A program made the translations under genes and the position numbers. Shown here one piece after another: positions 11,815 to 22,260 of a DNA stretch of 64,000 bases. The notes below the pieces were generated by a model that did no database searches, was not told the origin of the DNA, and was given only the letters and a program-made list of their open reading frames with translations. Source of the stretch: Gymnothorax reevesii (Eukaryota > Chordata > Actinopteri > Anguilliformes > Muraenidae); assembly GCA_029721435.1 (NCBI GenBank), contig CM056581.1, forward strand, positions 74,370,796 to 74,434,795, given 5' to 3'. Each line of letters opens with the position of its first letter. Position 1 is the stretch's first letter.

Positions 11815-12365
11815 AAATCCAAATTGTTTCAATGGAAATGAAAAAAAAAATTATTCAGAAATCTGAAAATATTAAAAGGCACCACTTTAGTATGTGGGTA
11901 ATACACGTTAAGTTTCAGAAAGATATAATGAATGGCTTTTGATTTGTGCTCAGGAAACAAACCTATCTCTGCACAGAGTCCCAATCCAACTGGTTTCCAT
12001 GGAAACGAAAAAAAGAAGATTTTCAGAAATCTGAAAATATCAAAAGGCACCACTACAGTATGTGGGTAATACACATGCAAAGTTTCAGTAAGATATATTG
12101 AATGTGTTTTTGAGTTCTGCTCTGGAAACAAACAAGGTCTAATGTGGACTAAGTCCAAATTTGTTTCCATGGAAATGGCAAACATAGTAATCCTGATGTT
12201 TCCAAAGTAGCAAAAGGCACATCTAGACTTTACATAGAATACATGTACCAAGTTTTGTGCTGATATCTTGCATAGTTTCTGAGTTCTGCTCCCGAAACAA
12301 AATGATTAAGGACAGACAAACGGACGGACAAACAAACGAGGCAATGCCTATATTGCCCTGCATTT
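11815..12365 (+). repeat. Three diverged copies of a ~175-bp unit
   Basis: Three successive segments share TTTCCATGGAAA, AATCTGAAAATAT, AAAAGGCACCACT, GTGGGTAATACAC, AGTTTCAG-AAGATAT and a GAGTTCTGCTC-GGAAACAAA end. The last copy runs into a GGACAGACAAACGGACGGAC tail, which suggests a mobile origin for the last unit. Minus-strand open segments here are a by-product of the repeat. Confidence 0.75.
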
Positions 12366-12376
12366 TATGCCGGGAT

Positions 12377-12377
12377 G

Positions 12378-12420
<43 letters not shown>

Positions 12421-12422
12421 TA
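12377..12422 (+). repeat. (AAT)n microsatellite
   Basis: About fourteen ATA/AAT repeats precede AAAAATAAACGGG. Confidence 0.95.
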
Positions 12423-12469
12423 AACGGGCACAGTGAGGGGAAAAATTGGTGGGGAGGAAAACGAAAATT

Positions 12470-12850
12470 CAGGGACAATTCACTAAAGTCTGGACCTTGG
12501 TGCCCTCAATGGTGGTTACGGCCACAGTTGGAGAGCCTCTGGCCATCTTTACTACTGAGAGACTCAGCCTCTCTAAGACATCCCTTTTATAGCCAATCAT
12601 TTTACACACCTGATGCCAGTTGATTTAATTACTTGCTAAATGTTCTTTCAGCTGATTCTCTTTTACTGTATATTAATTGCTTTTTCAGCCCTTTTTTGCC
12701 CATGTCCCAACTTTTTTGAGACCTGTTGCAGCCATTAAATTTGAAATTAGCTCACTTTGTGGATAAAAATTTAGAATGTTTCAGTTTCAACATTTGAAAT
12801 GTTATCTATGTTCTATTGTAAATAATATGTTGGCTCATTTGATCTGAAGG
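12470..12850. mobile_element. Tc1-like element fragment, non-coding part
   Basis: The segment TGTCCCAACTTTTTTGAGAC followed by TGTTGCAGCCATTAAATTTG and GTTTCAACATTTGAAATGTT matches the non-coding flank of a common fish Tc1 family as I know it. The upstream AAGACATCCCTTTTATAGCC is the matching leader. No transposase coding sequence is present in this piece. Confidence 0.5.
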
Positions 12851-13920
12851 TGGCATGGTTCTGGATGTTTGTGCGTGTGTTTTGGACATTTCTAGGTGAC
12901 TCTCATCCTGGAACGATGTCGTGTTCCTTTTCAATCAGATTCTTTACCCAGCTGGCTGATTGAACTGGGGCTGGGCTTCCTCGGACTCTATATATGCCGG
13001 ATGTTCGCTACGCCTCTTGGCTGGAGTGTCTGTTTGTAGCTACGCACTATTGCCACTATAGCCAAAGACATCTGTATTCAGGATTTGTTTGACTTTCTTT
13101 CTTCTCGTTATGATTGGAGTTTTTTCTCCCTTTTTCTTATCTCGCCTTGCTTCTGTGTTTTGGACCATTATTCATCCATTGGAAGCGCGAGCACTTTGCG
13201 GTGGTCTGTATTATTCTTTGTGTTTGTTTGGTGTCTGTGCTGCTCGTTTCTTGTCACAGCAATTGGCCTCATACCTCTACTGGCCATTACAGAAGGTCAT
13301 TGAATTATGATTTAATTCATAATTTACACTTCGTCCTAACTATTCTGGAATTGGGGTTTACATGTGTGTATGTGCGTGTGTGTTTTCACAATACTGGAGA
13401 GTTTTCAGGACAGTTATTATTCATTGCTTTATTATCAGCAGGTAATGATTGATGGATTTAATTCATATTTTGTTAAGCACGTTAGCGATATAGTGAGGGT
13501 AAAACTACCATTTGAATCAAAGTAGTTTTTTTATTAAGTTAATTAGAAGCCATATTCTGAGAGTGGCATTTCTGAGATACTTAGTGGACTTGACATCTCA
13601 GAATTGCATTAAAAATTTGGCAGAATGGTGCCCAAACATGTGGAACGGGAAATCCCAGAGTTTCAACTCACAATTTTTATCGATTTGACTACAACGCCAC
13701 CTAGAAGTGGAAAAGTCAGGTACCAAATCGAGCATTTTTGAGGAAAACAACCTAACTGCTTCAATGTGCTAAAGAACTTATAATTGTATTTGATACTGGG
13801 ATACTCAAATTTTTTAAATGTGAAAGTGCCACCTGATGATCATGTTAGTTATACGTGCAATGACAATAATTCTGTGTATAACGGGACAAACTTTTGACAA
13901 ATGCAGGCTTATTAAATTAT
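12851..13920. other. No gene recognised
   Basis: A TATATATGCC near 12990 and a T-rich stretch around 13090-13150 could be part of an old LTR, but no partner, TG...CA boundaries or coding sequence could be fixed. Overlapping small plus-strand open segments at 13085-13452 show no domain. Confidence 0.3.
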
Positions 13921-13924
13921 TAAT

Positions 13925-14545
13925 TAATTATTTGGTCTTTTTTGGTTTTTTGTGATATTTGCTCTGAAATTTGGGTAGCCATTTTTTATGCTTCATAATG
14001 CGCCACACATTTTCAATGGGACACAGGTCTGAACTGCAGGCAGGCCAGTCTATTACCCACACTCTTTTACTACGAAGCCACGCTGTTGTAAAATGTGCAG
14101 AATATGGCTTGGCATTGGGTTTTCTTTTGGGGTCGTGTGCACGCATGCGTTGCTGACATAGCCGGCGTTGAACTGAACTTGTGCTCACCCTGAATCATCT
14201 CGGACCCCTCGTCTCATGATCAGTTTGAGTTGCTGTCCGGAATCTGTCACGTACAGGCTGTAACCAGATGTAGTGCTCTTGAGCTACCATAGTCACTCAT
14301 GGCTGCCATAAGCTGGGTTGGTCAGTGACAATGCCTGTGTTCCATTCTCGGATAGACAGCCGACTGATTGTTGAACGGTGACAGTGCAAATGACGCACCT
14401 CCTCTCGGCAGCTGAGACCTGCCTGTAACATGCCGAAGAGTCTTTTTCTCTGACCTGTGTCACAAGCCATTCCATTTTCTTGATGCAGTAGCATTTTTCA
14501 TTTTTTTTGTTGGCTTTATATAGGCTATTGACCACACCCAAAACA
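13925..14545 (-). pseudogene. Tc1-like transposase relic, internally deleted
   Basis: From 14494 to 14297 on the minus strand, RKRLFGMLQAGLSCREEV then HLHCHRSTISRL match the first helix-turn-helix of Tc1 transposases. Another segment (14188-13928) has QRRLCQQRMRAHDP, NAKPYSAHFTTAWLRSKRV and CPIENVWRIMKHK, i.e. the second domain and the last part of the DDE core joined by a deletion. The catalytic Asp-containing middle is missing, so it cannot be active. It differs clearly from the copy at 8122-8800. Confidence 0.8.
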
Positions 14546-15239
14546 ACTAGTCAAGTGTCATTGTAAACATAACAAGCAGCTCAATGTTTATTATTACTGA
14601 AGTGCTTGGGGCGATCACGTGGCGCGCATCAGGATTACAATACCATGCACTTTTCTTTATTTCCACTCGTGCCTCACTGGAAAAGCAATAATGCTACAAA
14701 TACGGTGTATACCTCAACGTTGCATTTCTTTTGGAGTTAAGTATACTTTGGCGTGTCTGGCACTCTTCTCTACTATCTATAGCTATCCCTTAACATGTAT
14801 AAGAATAAATTTTTGTGTAATATTTACCTTGGAATGCCAAACTTCACTGCCAAAGTCCAAGTCCAAGGAAATTCATGAATTCCCATTAACATGGGAGCTA
14901 TTACCTTGGAGGTGAGTGACTAGGGGAGAGACTACTCCTGTAATCTTACTTCTTCCTTCCAGGTGGCAGCACTGTGTATCAGATATGATACAATGAGCAG
15001 TTGTGGTTGTGTCGCATCTTACCAGGTGGGCAGGGTCCTTCAGATTTGGTGTATCATATATGATACAGGGGGCATTATATGGTTAACAGTTTCCTTATCA
15101 GATGACAAACTGAGTACAGATACAGTGTTAGTCGATAAGTGAAAGCATTAATGCCGCAACTGTTAAAATGCAATTGAGGAAAGTGCACAGAATCTAGTCA
15201 TTCGACGTGATCTACACTCTCTCTCTCGAGCTATTAACA
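14546..15239. other. No gene recognised; contains two short palindromes
   Basis: No coding sequence can be supported. The only structure noticed is a pair of 18-bp palindromes, TGTATCAGATATGATACA near 14976 and TGTATCATATATGATACA near 15048. Confidence 0.5.
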
Positions 15240-15244
15240 ATTAA

Positions 15245-17170
15245 CTTTCCCCCTCATCCTGTGTGTGTGTCCTCAACCCTTTCCCCTCATCCTGTGTGTG
15301 TGTCCTCAGCCCTTTCCCCTCATCCTGTGTGTGTGTCCTCAGCCCTTTCCCCTCATCCTGTGTGTGTGTCCTCAGCCCTTTCCCCTCATCCTGTGTGTGT
15401 GTGTCTTTAGCCCTTTCCCCTAATCCTGTGTGTATGTGTCCTCGCCCTTTCCCCTCATCCTGTGTGAGTGTCCTCAGCCCTTTCCCTTCATCCTGTGTGT
15501 GTCTCCTCAGCCCTTTCCCTTCATCCTGTGTGTGTGTCCGCAGCCCTTTCCCCTCATCCTGTGTGTGTGTCCTCGCCCTTTCCCCTCATCCTGTGTGTGT
15601 GTGTCCTCAGCCCTTTCCCCTCATCCTGTGTGTGTGTCCTCAGCCCTTTCCCCTCATCCTGTGTGTGTCTCCTCAGCCCTTTCCCTTCATCCTGTGTGTG
15701 TGTCCTCAGCCCTTTCCCCTCATCCTGTGTGTATGCCCGCAGCCCTTTCCCCTCATCCTGTGTGTGTCTCCTCAGCCCTTTCCCTTCATCCTGTGTGTGT
15801 GTCCTCAGCCCTTTCCCCTCATCCTGTGTGTATGCCCGCAGCCCTTTCCCTTCATCCTGTGTGTGTCTCCTCAGCCCTTTCCCTTCATCCTGTGTGTGTG
15901 TCCGCAGCCCTTTCCCCTCATCCTGTGTGTGTGTCCTCGCCCTTTCCCCTCATCCTGTGTGTGTGTGTCCTCAGCCCTTTTCCCCTCATCCTGTGTGTGT
16001 GTCCTCAGCCCTTTCCCTTCATCCTGTGTGTGTGTCCTCAGCCCTTTCCCTTCATCCTATGTGTGTGTGTCCGCAGCCCTTTCCCCTCATCCTGTGTGTG
16101 TGTCCTCAGCCCTTTCCCCTCATCCTGTGTGTGTCTCCTCAGCCCTTTCCCTTCATCCTGTGTGTGTGTCCTCAGCCCTTTCCCCTCATCCTGTGTGTAT
16201 GCCCGCAGCCCTTTCCCTTCATCCTGTGTGTGTGTGTCTTTAGCCCTTTCCCCTCATCCTGTGTGTATGTGTCCTCGCCCTTTCCCCTCATCCTGTGTGT
16301 GCGTCCTCAGCCCTTTCCCTTCATCCTGTGTGTGTGTCCGCAGCCCTTTCCCTTCATCCTGTGTGTGTGTCCGCAGCCCTTTCCCCTCATCCTGTGTGTG
16401 TGTCCTCGCCCTTTCCCCTCATCCTGTGTGTGTGTGTCCTCAGCCCTTTCCCCTCATCCTGTGTGTGTGTCCTCAGCCCTTTCCCTTCATCCTGTGTGTG
16501 TCTCCTCAGCCCTTTCCCTTCATCCTGTGTGTGTGTCCTCAGCCCTTTCCCTTCATCCTGTGTGTGTCTCCTCAGCCCTTTCCCTTCATCCTGTGTGTGT
16601 GTCCTCAGCCCTTTCCCTTCATCCTGTGTGTGTGCCCTCAGCCCTTTCCCTTCATCCTGTGTGTGTGTGTCCTCAGCCCTTTCCCTTCATCCTGCGTGTG
16701 TGTCCGCAGCCCTTTCTCCTCATCCTGTGTGTGTGTCCTCAGCCCTTTTCCCTCATCCTGTGTGTCTCCTCAGCCCTTTTCCCTCATCCTGTGTGTGTCA
16801 TCAACCCTTTCCACTCATCCTGTGTGTGTGTGCACTTAGCCCTTTCCCCTCATTCTGTGTGTGTGTATCCTCAGTCCTTTCCCCTCATCCTGTGTGTGTG
16901 TACCCTAAGCCCTTTCCACTCATCCTTTGTGTGTGTGTGTGTGTGTGTGTCCGCAGCCCTTTCCCCTCATCCTGCGTGTGTGTCCGCAGCCCTTTCTCCT
17001 CATCCTGTGTGTGTGTCCTCAGCCCTTTTCCCTCATCCTGTGTGTGTCTCCTCAGCCCTTTTCCCTCATCCTGTGTGTGTCATCAACCCTTTCCACTCAT
17101 CCTGTGTGTGTGTGCACTTAGCCCTTTCCCCTCATTCTGTGTGTGTGTATCCTCAGTCCTTTCCCCTCAT

Positions 17171-17203
<33 letters not shown>

Positions 17204-17262
17204 TCCGCCCTTTCCCCTCATCCTGTGTGTGTGTGTGTGTGTGTCCTCCGCCCTTTTCCCTT
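15245..17262 (+). repeat. 33-bp minisatellite, about 60 copies
   Basis: The unit is about 33 bp, TCCTCAGCCCTTTCCCCTCA followed by TCCTGTGTGTGTG. The number of GT repeats varies, as do CTC/TTC and CAG/GCAG. Since 33 is divisible by three and no frame contains a stop, long open frames of up to about 600 codons run through all three plus-strand frames, spelling 11-residue repeats such as CVSSALSPHPV. About 235 bp ending near 16870 (16690-16870) is repeated at 16960-17160. I read this as non-coding tandem DNA. Confidence 0.95.
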
Positions 17263-17339
17263 CTCTGATGTACTTCAGTTAGATATGGTAGCCAGAGACA
17301 TGAAGTCCAGACTCAGAGTGTACACCATCTGCTAAAATT

Positions 17340-18144
17340 AGAAAAATCAATCCCCTCACTCATGAGAATATCACAACTTTTTAGATTATCACGAACATAA
17401 AGGGCAGTCGAATTTGTTAATAGAACATGGAAGACAATGATGGCGACGTCGAGCCAAAGCCGAAAACCAAATTTCACAGATGTTGGTGTTGTATGGCAAG
17501 CAAGCAATGAAGGCTGATCCGAGGAATTAATCTGCGAATAGTTCTGGTTGTGGATTCGGTGGGGAGATGTAAGCGCAGTATCCCCGATTTAAAGCATAAA
17601 TGGAGAGATCTGCGGGGCGCTGTAAAAGCCAGGTTCTCTGCACACCGGAGAACTGTACACGCAACAGGTGGTGGGCAACCATAATCCCCTGTGCATTTCA
17701 CTGCACAGGAGGAAGGGATGGCATCTACTCTTTCTGCAATGGAAGTGCATGGAGAAGAACTTGAAGCGCCAACGAACTGCGTCAGACACCTTGACACAGA
17801 CGCCTGTGATGTGAATGACATCACCAGCCACTCTCTGAAGCTACCCAGATGCCAGGAGCGACAGCGCAGTTCTGACGTTGATGACCACGGGTATGTTTTG
17901 TGGATAATTGCTGCGGCTGGATAGTTGTTCATCCAGAAGTCGGCAAAGATAGATGATTGCCTCATGCACGGTCCAGGCGAAAGCGCTGGATGCACTCGAT
18001 GTTTGTTTGTCCCAGGATGTCCAAACGAAGCCGATAAATGCGTGTTCGTCTTCGAGCTCGGCGCGCTCCTCTTATTCTTTCCCAATCACGCAGGAGTGCA
18101 AGCAAATGCAGGACTGGCATTTTGGCTTTAGATTTTGAGGGCAT
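17340..18144 (-). pseudogene. PIF/Harbinger transposase relic
   Basis: The segment starting at 18144 reads RRARRRTRIYRLRLDILG then IECIQRFRLDRA, the N-terminal signature of fish Harbinger transposases. After a frame change comes SGSFQ-like sequence and SQASVSRCLTQFVGA (about 17800), the conserved block ahead of the DDE domain. Further frame changes follow, and the catalytic core (the usual IDGTH block) is not recognisable. Downstream sequence near 17580-17480 may be the C-terminal remnant. The gene is dead. Confidence 0.7.
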
Positions 18145-18409
18145 GGTAGAATGATGGTCTTATGTATACTCGTATTAATTAATTGTTTTGCGTTTGTAAT
18201 TTAACTGATTGGAGAAGAGGCTGATGCGTAATATCATGTGATGATTTCGTTTGATAAATTATCATGGCTTTGAGAAATGTAGTTTAGAAATAAGGAAGAA
18301 CAATCGAATATTAAATGTCTCAACCTTTACCATGTTAAATAAAATAAAAGTAATGTTAAAATTCGGCCTATAACCGACATCAAACGCAATATTCAATTTC
18401 GCCTAATGT

Positions 18410-18664
18410 TGGCGCTTGACCTTAATACAGCCCTCAAAAGCGCTTAACAGAAAAAGCGCGTAAGCCAGGGGGAGAATACGCGTAAGTGTTATTTGCATGA
18501 GAAACGCCCGGAAACGCCCCGATTTTGGCCTTGCTCCGCCCCAAGCGCGTAAGTGCCTTCAAGGCGCGTAATGCACGGACTTAAGTCGAGGGGAGAATAC
18601 GCGTAGGCTGAAAAGCGCGCAGCTACGCGCTTTTTTCGACTTAAGCGCATGGGAGAATAGACCC
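18410..18664. mobile_element. Right terminus of the Harbinger-like element, with subterminal repeats
   Basis: The end ATGGGAGAATAGACCCC (ending about 18664) lies upstream of the minus-strand transposase relic. Inside it GGGGAGAATACGCGTA recurs three times (about 18470, 18590 and the terminus itself), with AAGCGCGTAAG motifs between. Such iterated subterminal motifs usually bind transposase. The same terminus appears in opposite orientation at 20219. No left partner was found before 17340. Confidence 0.6.
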
Positions 18665-18669
18665 CATAA

Positions 18670-19370
18670 TAGTCAGGAAGTGGGCATAACAAGACAAAAG
18701 CAGTGATGGATTTGGCTGAAAACTTGGGAAGTTATATTGGGAAGAATATTGGGAAGTTTGACAGTGAAGATACTCTACTGTTACAGTATTTATCATTTCA
18801 AAAAACAGAAAATCAAAACTATTACATAATTACCAAAATGAACAAGTAACAGAAATCTATGAATCTTTTTGTGATTTTAAGACACTTCCCTTAGACTGCA
18901 CACATAAATCATATTCTACTTCCAAAATGTTCTGATTTCCAATGCCAAATTGTGGCTTTATGTATCAAGATGGATCTCTTATAATCTTATGCTCTAATGC
19001 AGTTAGCGACTATGCTTTTGGGAAACATATCCCTGGATCGTACAGGACGCTGCGATGTTGCCACCATAATGTAGTTTGCTTGCCAGTGTTAAGACTATTT
19101 TCTGTCGTGGAGTCAAGTTGGGACCGATGAAGTGACACACCAATGACCACTTTCCAATTGAAAAGGCTTTTATTACAATGCGCAAGAGAGGATTCTAGCG
19201 TCCGACATAGCATTCGCAGAGAATCCTGACACACTGTTCACACTTAAACTCGGGGTTTAAGAACAAGGTCAGTGTGCTTTGTATGCGTATTTTATGTGCA
19301 GCATTGTATATTATTTGTAAACAAAGATTTGTTACATGCTGTTTTTTTGCTGCCTTGCTGGTCAGCTATT
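18670..19370. other. No gene recognised
   Basis: A 62-codon plus-strand open segment (18942-19130) has no recognisable domain and no splice context. Nothing else is supported. Confidence 0.4.
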
Positions 19371-19394
19371 TATTTTGTTCATTTGGCACCCTCT

Positions 19395-19735
19395 GGTGGT
19401 GTGTCTGTAAAACATGATCTGATGTAATAGACTAGTGCTTTGTAGAAGCTTCTGGCACCTTCCTGCCTGGAGGGGACGGGGTTACCCTGGAATCCTGTAG
19501 ATCTTTCCAGAATGTTGCTAGTCTATATAAATGCTGTGATTTAAAGCACAGCAGAGCAGAGGAGAAGCAGAGTTTTTGTTTTGGCAACAGAGTTAATTAG
19601 TGGCATTAGAGTGTTATTAAAGAAATAAACAGTTGGCTTTTTTTTTGTAGAACTTTTTTTGTGAAGAATAAATTTGTTTTAGTTGTACTTGCTGGTTTTC
19701 TTTGTTGTGATTTTTTTTAAGTCACAACAAGTGGT
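19395..19735 (+). mobile_element. Possible solo LTR
   Basis: A TATATAAATGC box lies near 19533. AATAAA signals lie near 19625 and 19668. The sequence ends in GTCACAACA, followed by AGTGGTAGAGCAAATGG, which resembles the start of a primer-binding region of gypsy/BEL-like elements. No second LTR or internal coding sequence is present. Boundaries are uncertain. Confidence 0.35.
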
Positions 19736-19924
19736 AGAGCAAATGGTGGATGTAACACCTTCCCATAGACATCCGGCCAAACTTACAGAATGTTCATATT
19801 ACCTTTGATCATTCACCTTCCTTCTGAGCACAATACAGCAGTTACCAAGTGTGACCAGGTGCCAAGTGCCACTCACTGTGGGAGGATATTGATGTGAGTA
19901 TGAGTGAGGGGAGGGGGCTGGGAG

Positions 19925-19927
19925 TGA

Positions 19928-19962
<35 letters not shown>

Positions 19963-19965
19963 GTA
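19925..19965 (+). repeat. (GT)n microsatellite
   Basis: A GT run interrupts G-rich sequence. The minus-strand open frame across it is not a gene. Confidence 0.9.
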
Positions 19966-20084
19966 AACGAGGGGAAGGGGCTGGGAATGGGTGCGTGCGT
20001 GGATCTGTGTGTGCTAAGAGAAAGACCTTAATCCAGTAGCTCAATCCTATCATCAGCTACAGAAAAAACGTTCTGCATCGTGTA

Positions 20085-20165
20085 TTCGCGTCTTTGTGTT
20101 GACTTTGAATGTAACCTGTCTACAAAAAATTTGTTTCACGTCCGGTTTGAAAGCAGCTTTAGCCA
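20085..20165. mobile_element. PIF/Harbinger-type terminus, solo
   Basis: CGCGTCTTTGTGTTGACTTT, then TTTGTTTCACGTCCGG, then GAAAGCAGCT followed by TTA. This is a diverged copy of the right end of the 1455-7380 element with the expected TTA outside. No matching left end was found nearby. Confidence 0.55.
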
Positions 20166-20218
20166 AATATATATTTCAATTCAAACTAAGCCCATTTTAA
20201 CCCCAGGCTATGCATTAA

Positions 20219-20345
20219 GGGGTCTATTCTCCCATTAGCGCGTAAGTCCTTTTTTTCGCGATTCGAGTTAAGCGCTTTTGAGTTATGCGTATTCTCCCCT
20301 ACTCGCTTCGATCATGCCCACAGCGTTTAACTTCAGAATGCAGGC
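20219..20345. mobile_element. Second copy of the GGGGTCTATTCTCCC terminus
   Basis: GGGGTCTATTCTCCCAT begins at about 20219 and extends rightwards with AGCGCGTAAG and GCGTATTCTCCCC, as in the element ending at 18664 but inverted. A 69-codon open segment downstream (20370-20579) is unrecognised. Confidence 0.55.
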
Positions 20346-21640
20346 GGCCTTATGAAAGAGGTGTGACTAATGCAAAAGAGAGACAGACTCTGTACAAAGC
20401 TCATTGATTATGGCTATCAGGAAAACAAGGATTTTCTGATTAACCATGAAAATGCAGTTGTGGTCCATGGAAAATGCAAACCAGATTTGAATATCGTGGG
20501 CCTGCTGATAAAACCTCGTATCTCCAAACTGATAAGAAACAAAAACTCGTATGTCCACTATTTTTACATGCACAATTAAACATTTTATTTTATGCTATAT
20601 TTATCAATTTATATTATTATTTTTTAATTTTATATTTATTTTTTACTTTCCTGTTAAGTTTATCATTTTGAAAATACAAGGTCTTTATCAGCAGGCCAAC
20701 GATGCCACTGTAATAGTAAGCCTATGTTGTGATGGGTGCTGGAAACTGGACGCTAAGAGCAGCGGGCAGAAATAAAAGACAAAACCCACAGCGTGCTGAG
20801 AGACTAAAAACAGATAGAAATAATGAGACTCGCGCTACCAACGGACCCAACGCCGTCCGTGGTAGAAAAACAGGCGAGCTTGAGGAAAGCAAAAGAAAAG
20901 GGAAATAAACCAAAGATTCCCTTACTCACTAACATTAAACCTGTTATGCAGCTAAGTCCCAGACAATACTCTCTCTAGAGACCTTACCGGCTAAAGCGCA
21001 ATAGAAACACTGACACTCTAGCAACGAGAGCGAGGCAGAATAGGAGCTTAAATAGAGTCTGGGTAATGCCCCCAATTGATGCCAGCTGGCCCAGGAATTT
21101 GATAGGGCGCAAAATGATATCGTCCCGGACGACAGCAACAAACCTCTCAATACCTGCAAAGCATTACATATGTATGTCTGTGCCAATTACAAGAAGTAAT
21201 GCAGCATCTCTTTTTTTATTACTCTAGCCCCCATGGCATTAAAGCTATGCAAACAAATAAATTGCCGTGATAATGAAATAACAAAAAGAATTTAGTGCTT
21301 CTCAACCAGCGCAATCAGAGCATTGAATATGTGCCCCTCCTACACCTATGAAGTTAGATCTGTCTCATAATTAATAAATGCACTCAGAAGGATTCACAAA
21401 TGTATATTGGGATTTATATATAAATGTCTCTCAACACACAAATATTTTTCAATGCACACACAAATATTTCTCATTCTATATAAATGTAAAAATAATCCAC
21501 ATATAAATGAATAAAGTTCACAAAAGAGTTTTTGATGCACACACAAATATAACTTGTGTTAAATATATATCACGGAAATCCACAAATATATTTATTTAAA
21601 AACATTTGCAATTTTCATCTAAATCATATATGTATATTGT
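20346..21640. other. No gene recognised; AT-rich repeats at the right end
   Basis: 20720-21140 looks like an interspersed repeat fragment, but I could not assign it. 21370-21640 has irregular repeats of ACACACAAATAT and ATATAAATG. 21660-21715 has three direct repeats of CATTTGTG(AAC/CGT). These could mark the left edge of the mobile module that follows. Confidence 0.35.
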
Positions 21641-21787
21641 GACATTTATTTACGAACTGTCGAATCTGCATTTGTGAACCGCTCGCCATTTGTGAACTTC
21701 GCTGCATTTGTGCGTGAATCTTTTTGAGACTCCCCTGCCGTGTCTCGATCCACGAATGCATTTTTTTTAACAGGGAAGGATGTGTAG

Positions 21788-21872
21788 CCAATCAGATGTC
21801 TTCCTCCTTTCAGCCAATCACAAGAACGTCCCCCACGTGGGGTGGGATGTGCTCTTCAGCCAATCATATAAA
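21788..21872 (+). promoter_or_regulatory. Promoter of the HECT-like gene: three CCAAT boxes and a TATA box
   Basis: CCAATCA occurs at 21788, 21814 and 21860, all in the same orientation. A palindromic CCCCACGTGGGG element (E-box core CACGTG) lies near 21831, and TATAAA lies at 21867-21872. The spacing places transcription start near 21897, just before the first coding exon. This is an unusually complete core promoter for a repeat-rich region. Confidence 0.7.
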
Positions 21873-22057
21873 CGCGTCCGCACAGCATTGTTAATGCCTG
21901 CCACAGACAAGGACAGGCTGTCGTTGGACATGAACATGACGTCCGGCAGTGGTAATGCGGAAAGTGTAAGTGAAACATTATACAGGTTTACTTAGTTTTC
22001 CCAAATTGTGAGGTTTGCCCATATAGTTAGAAAATAGTATGAAATATATAGTTACGC

Positions 22058-22260
22058 GGTTGAAGTGTGTATCTAGCTTCATGAGCTAGCGAGCTATCAT
22101 AGCATCAGCTAGCAGCGTATGCTAGCGTTCCCGCATACTAAAAAGGTTAAGTTAACATTTTGCAATTAAATTGAAGTTACAGTCAATATAATGAATGTTT
22201 GTCAGGGTCTGTCGCCTCAAGCCGCGGTAGCAGCCCGGACTTTTGTCCAGTTATTGGCCC
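22058..22260 (+). repeat. Left copy of the inverted repeat bracketing the HECT/integrase module
   Basis: It covers most of intron 1 and the first part of exon 2 of the HECT-like gene. It includes GCTAGC-rich sequence (22078-22130), CCCGCATACTAAAAAGGTTA and the acceptor before exon 2. The same order occurs on the opposite strand at 43128-42930 with modest divergence, including an extra CTAGCGGGCTATG-type block in the right copy. Confidence 0.85.

Noticed and set aside
13085..13452. Three overlapping plus-strand frames rich in Phe/Leu/Cys
   Set aside because: Hydrophobic translations of T-rich sequence in three frames at once; no single frame is favoured and there is no partner exon.
15207..17335. 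Long plus-strand open frames of 326, 469, 604 and 346 codons
   Set aside because: They are the three frames of a 33-bp tandem repeat with no stop codons. They have no start context, domain or codon bias.
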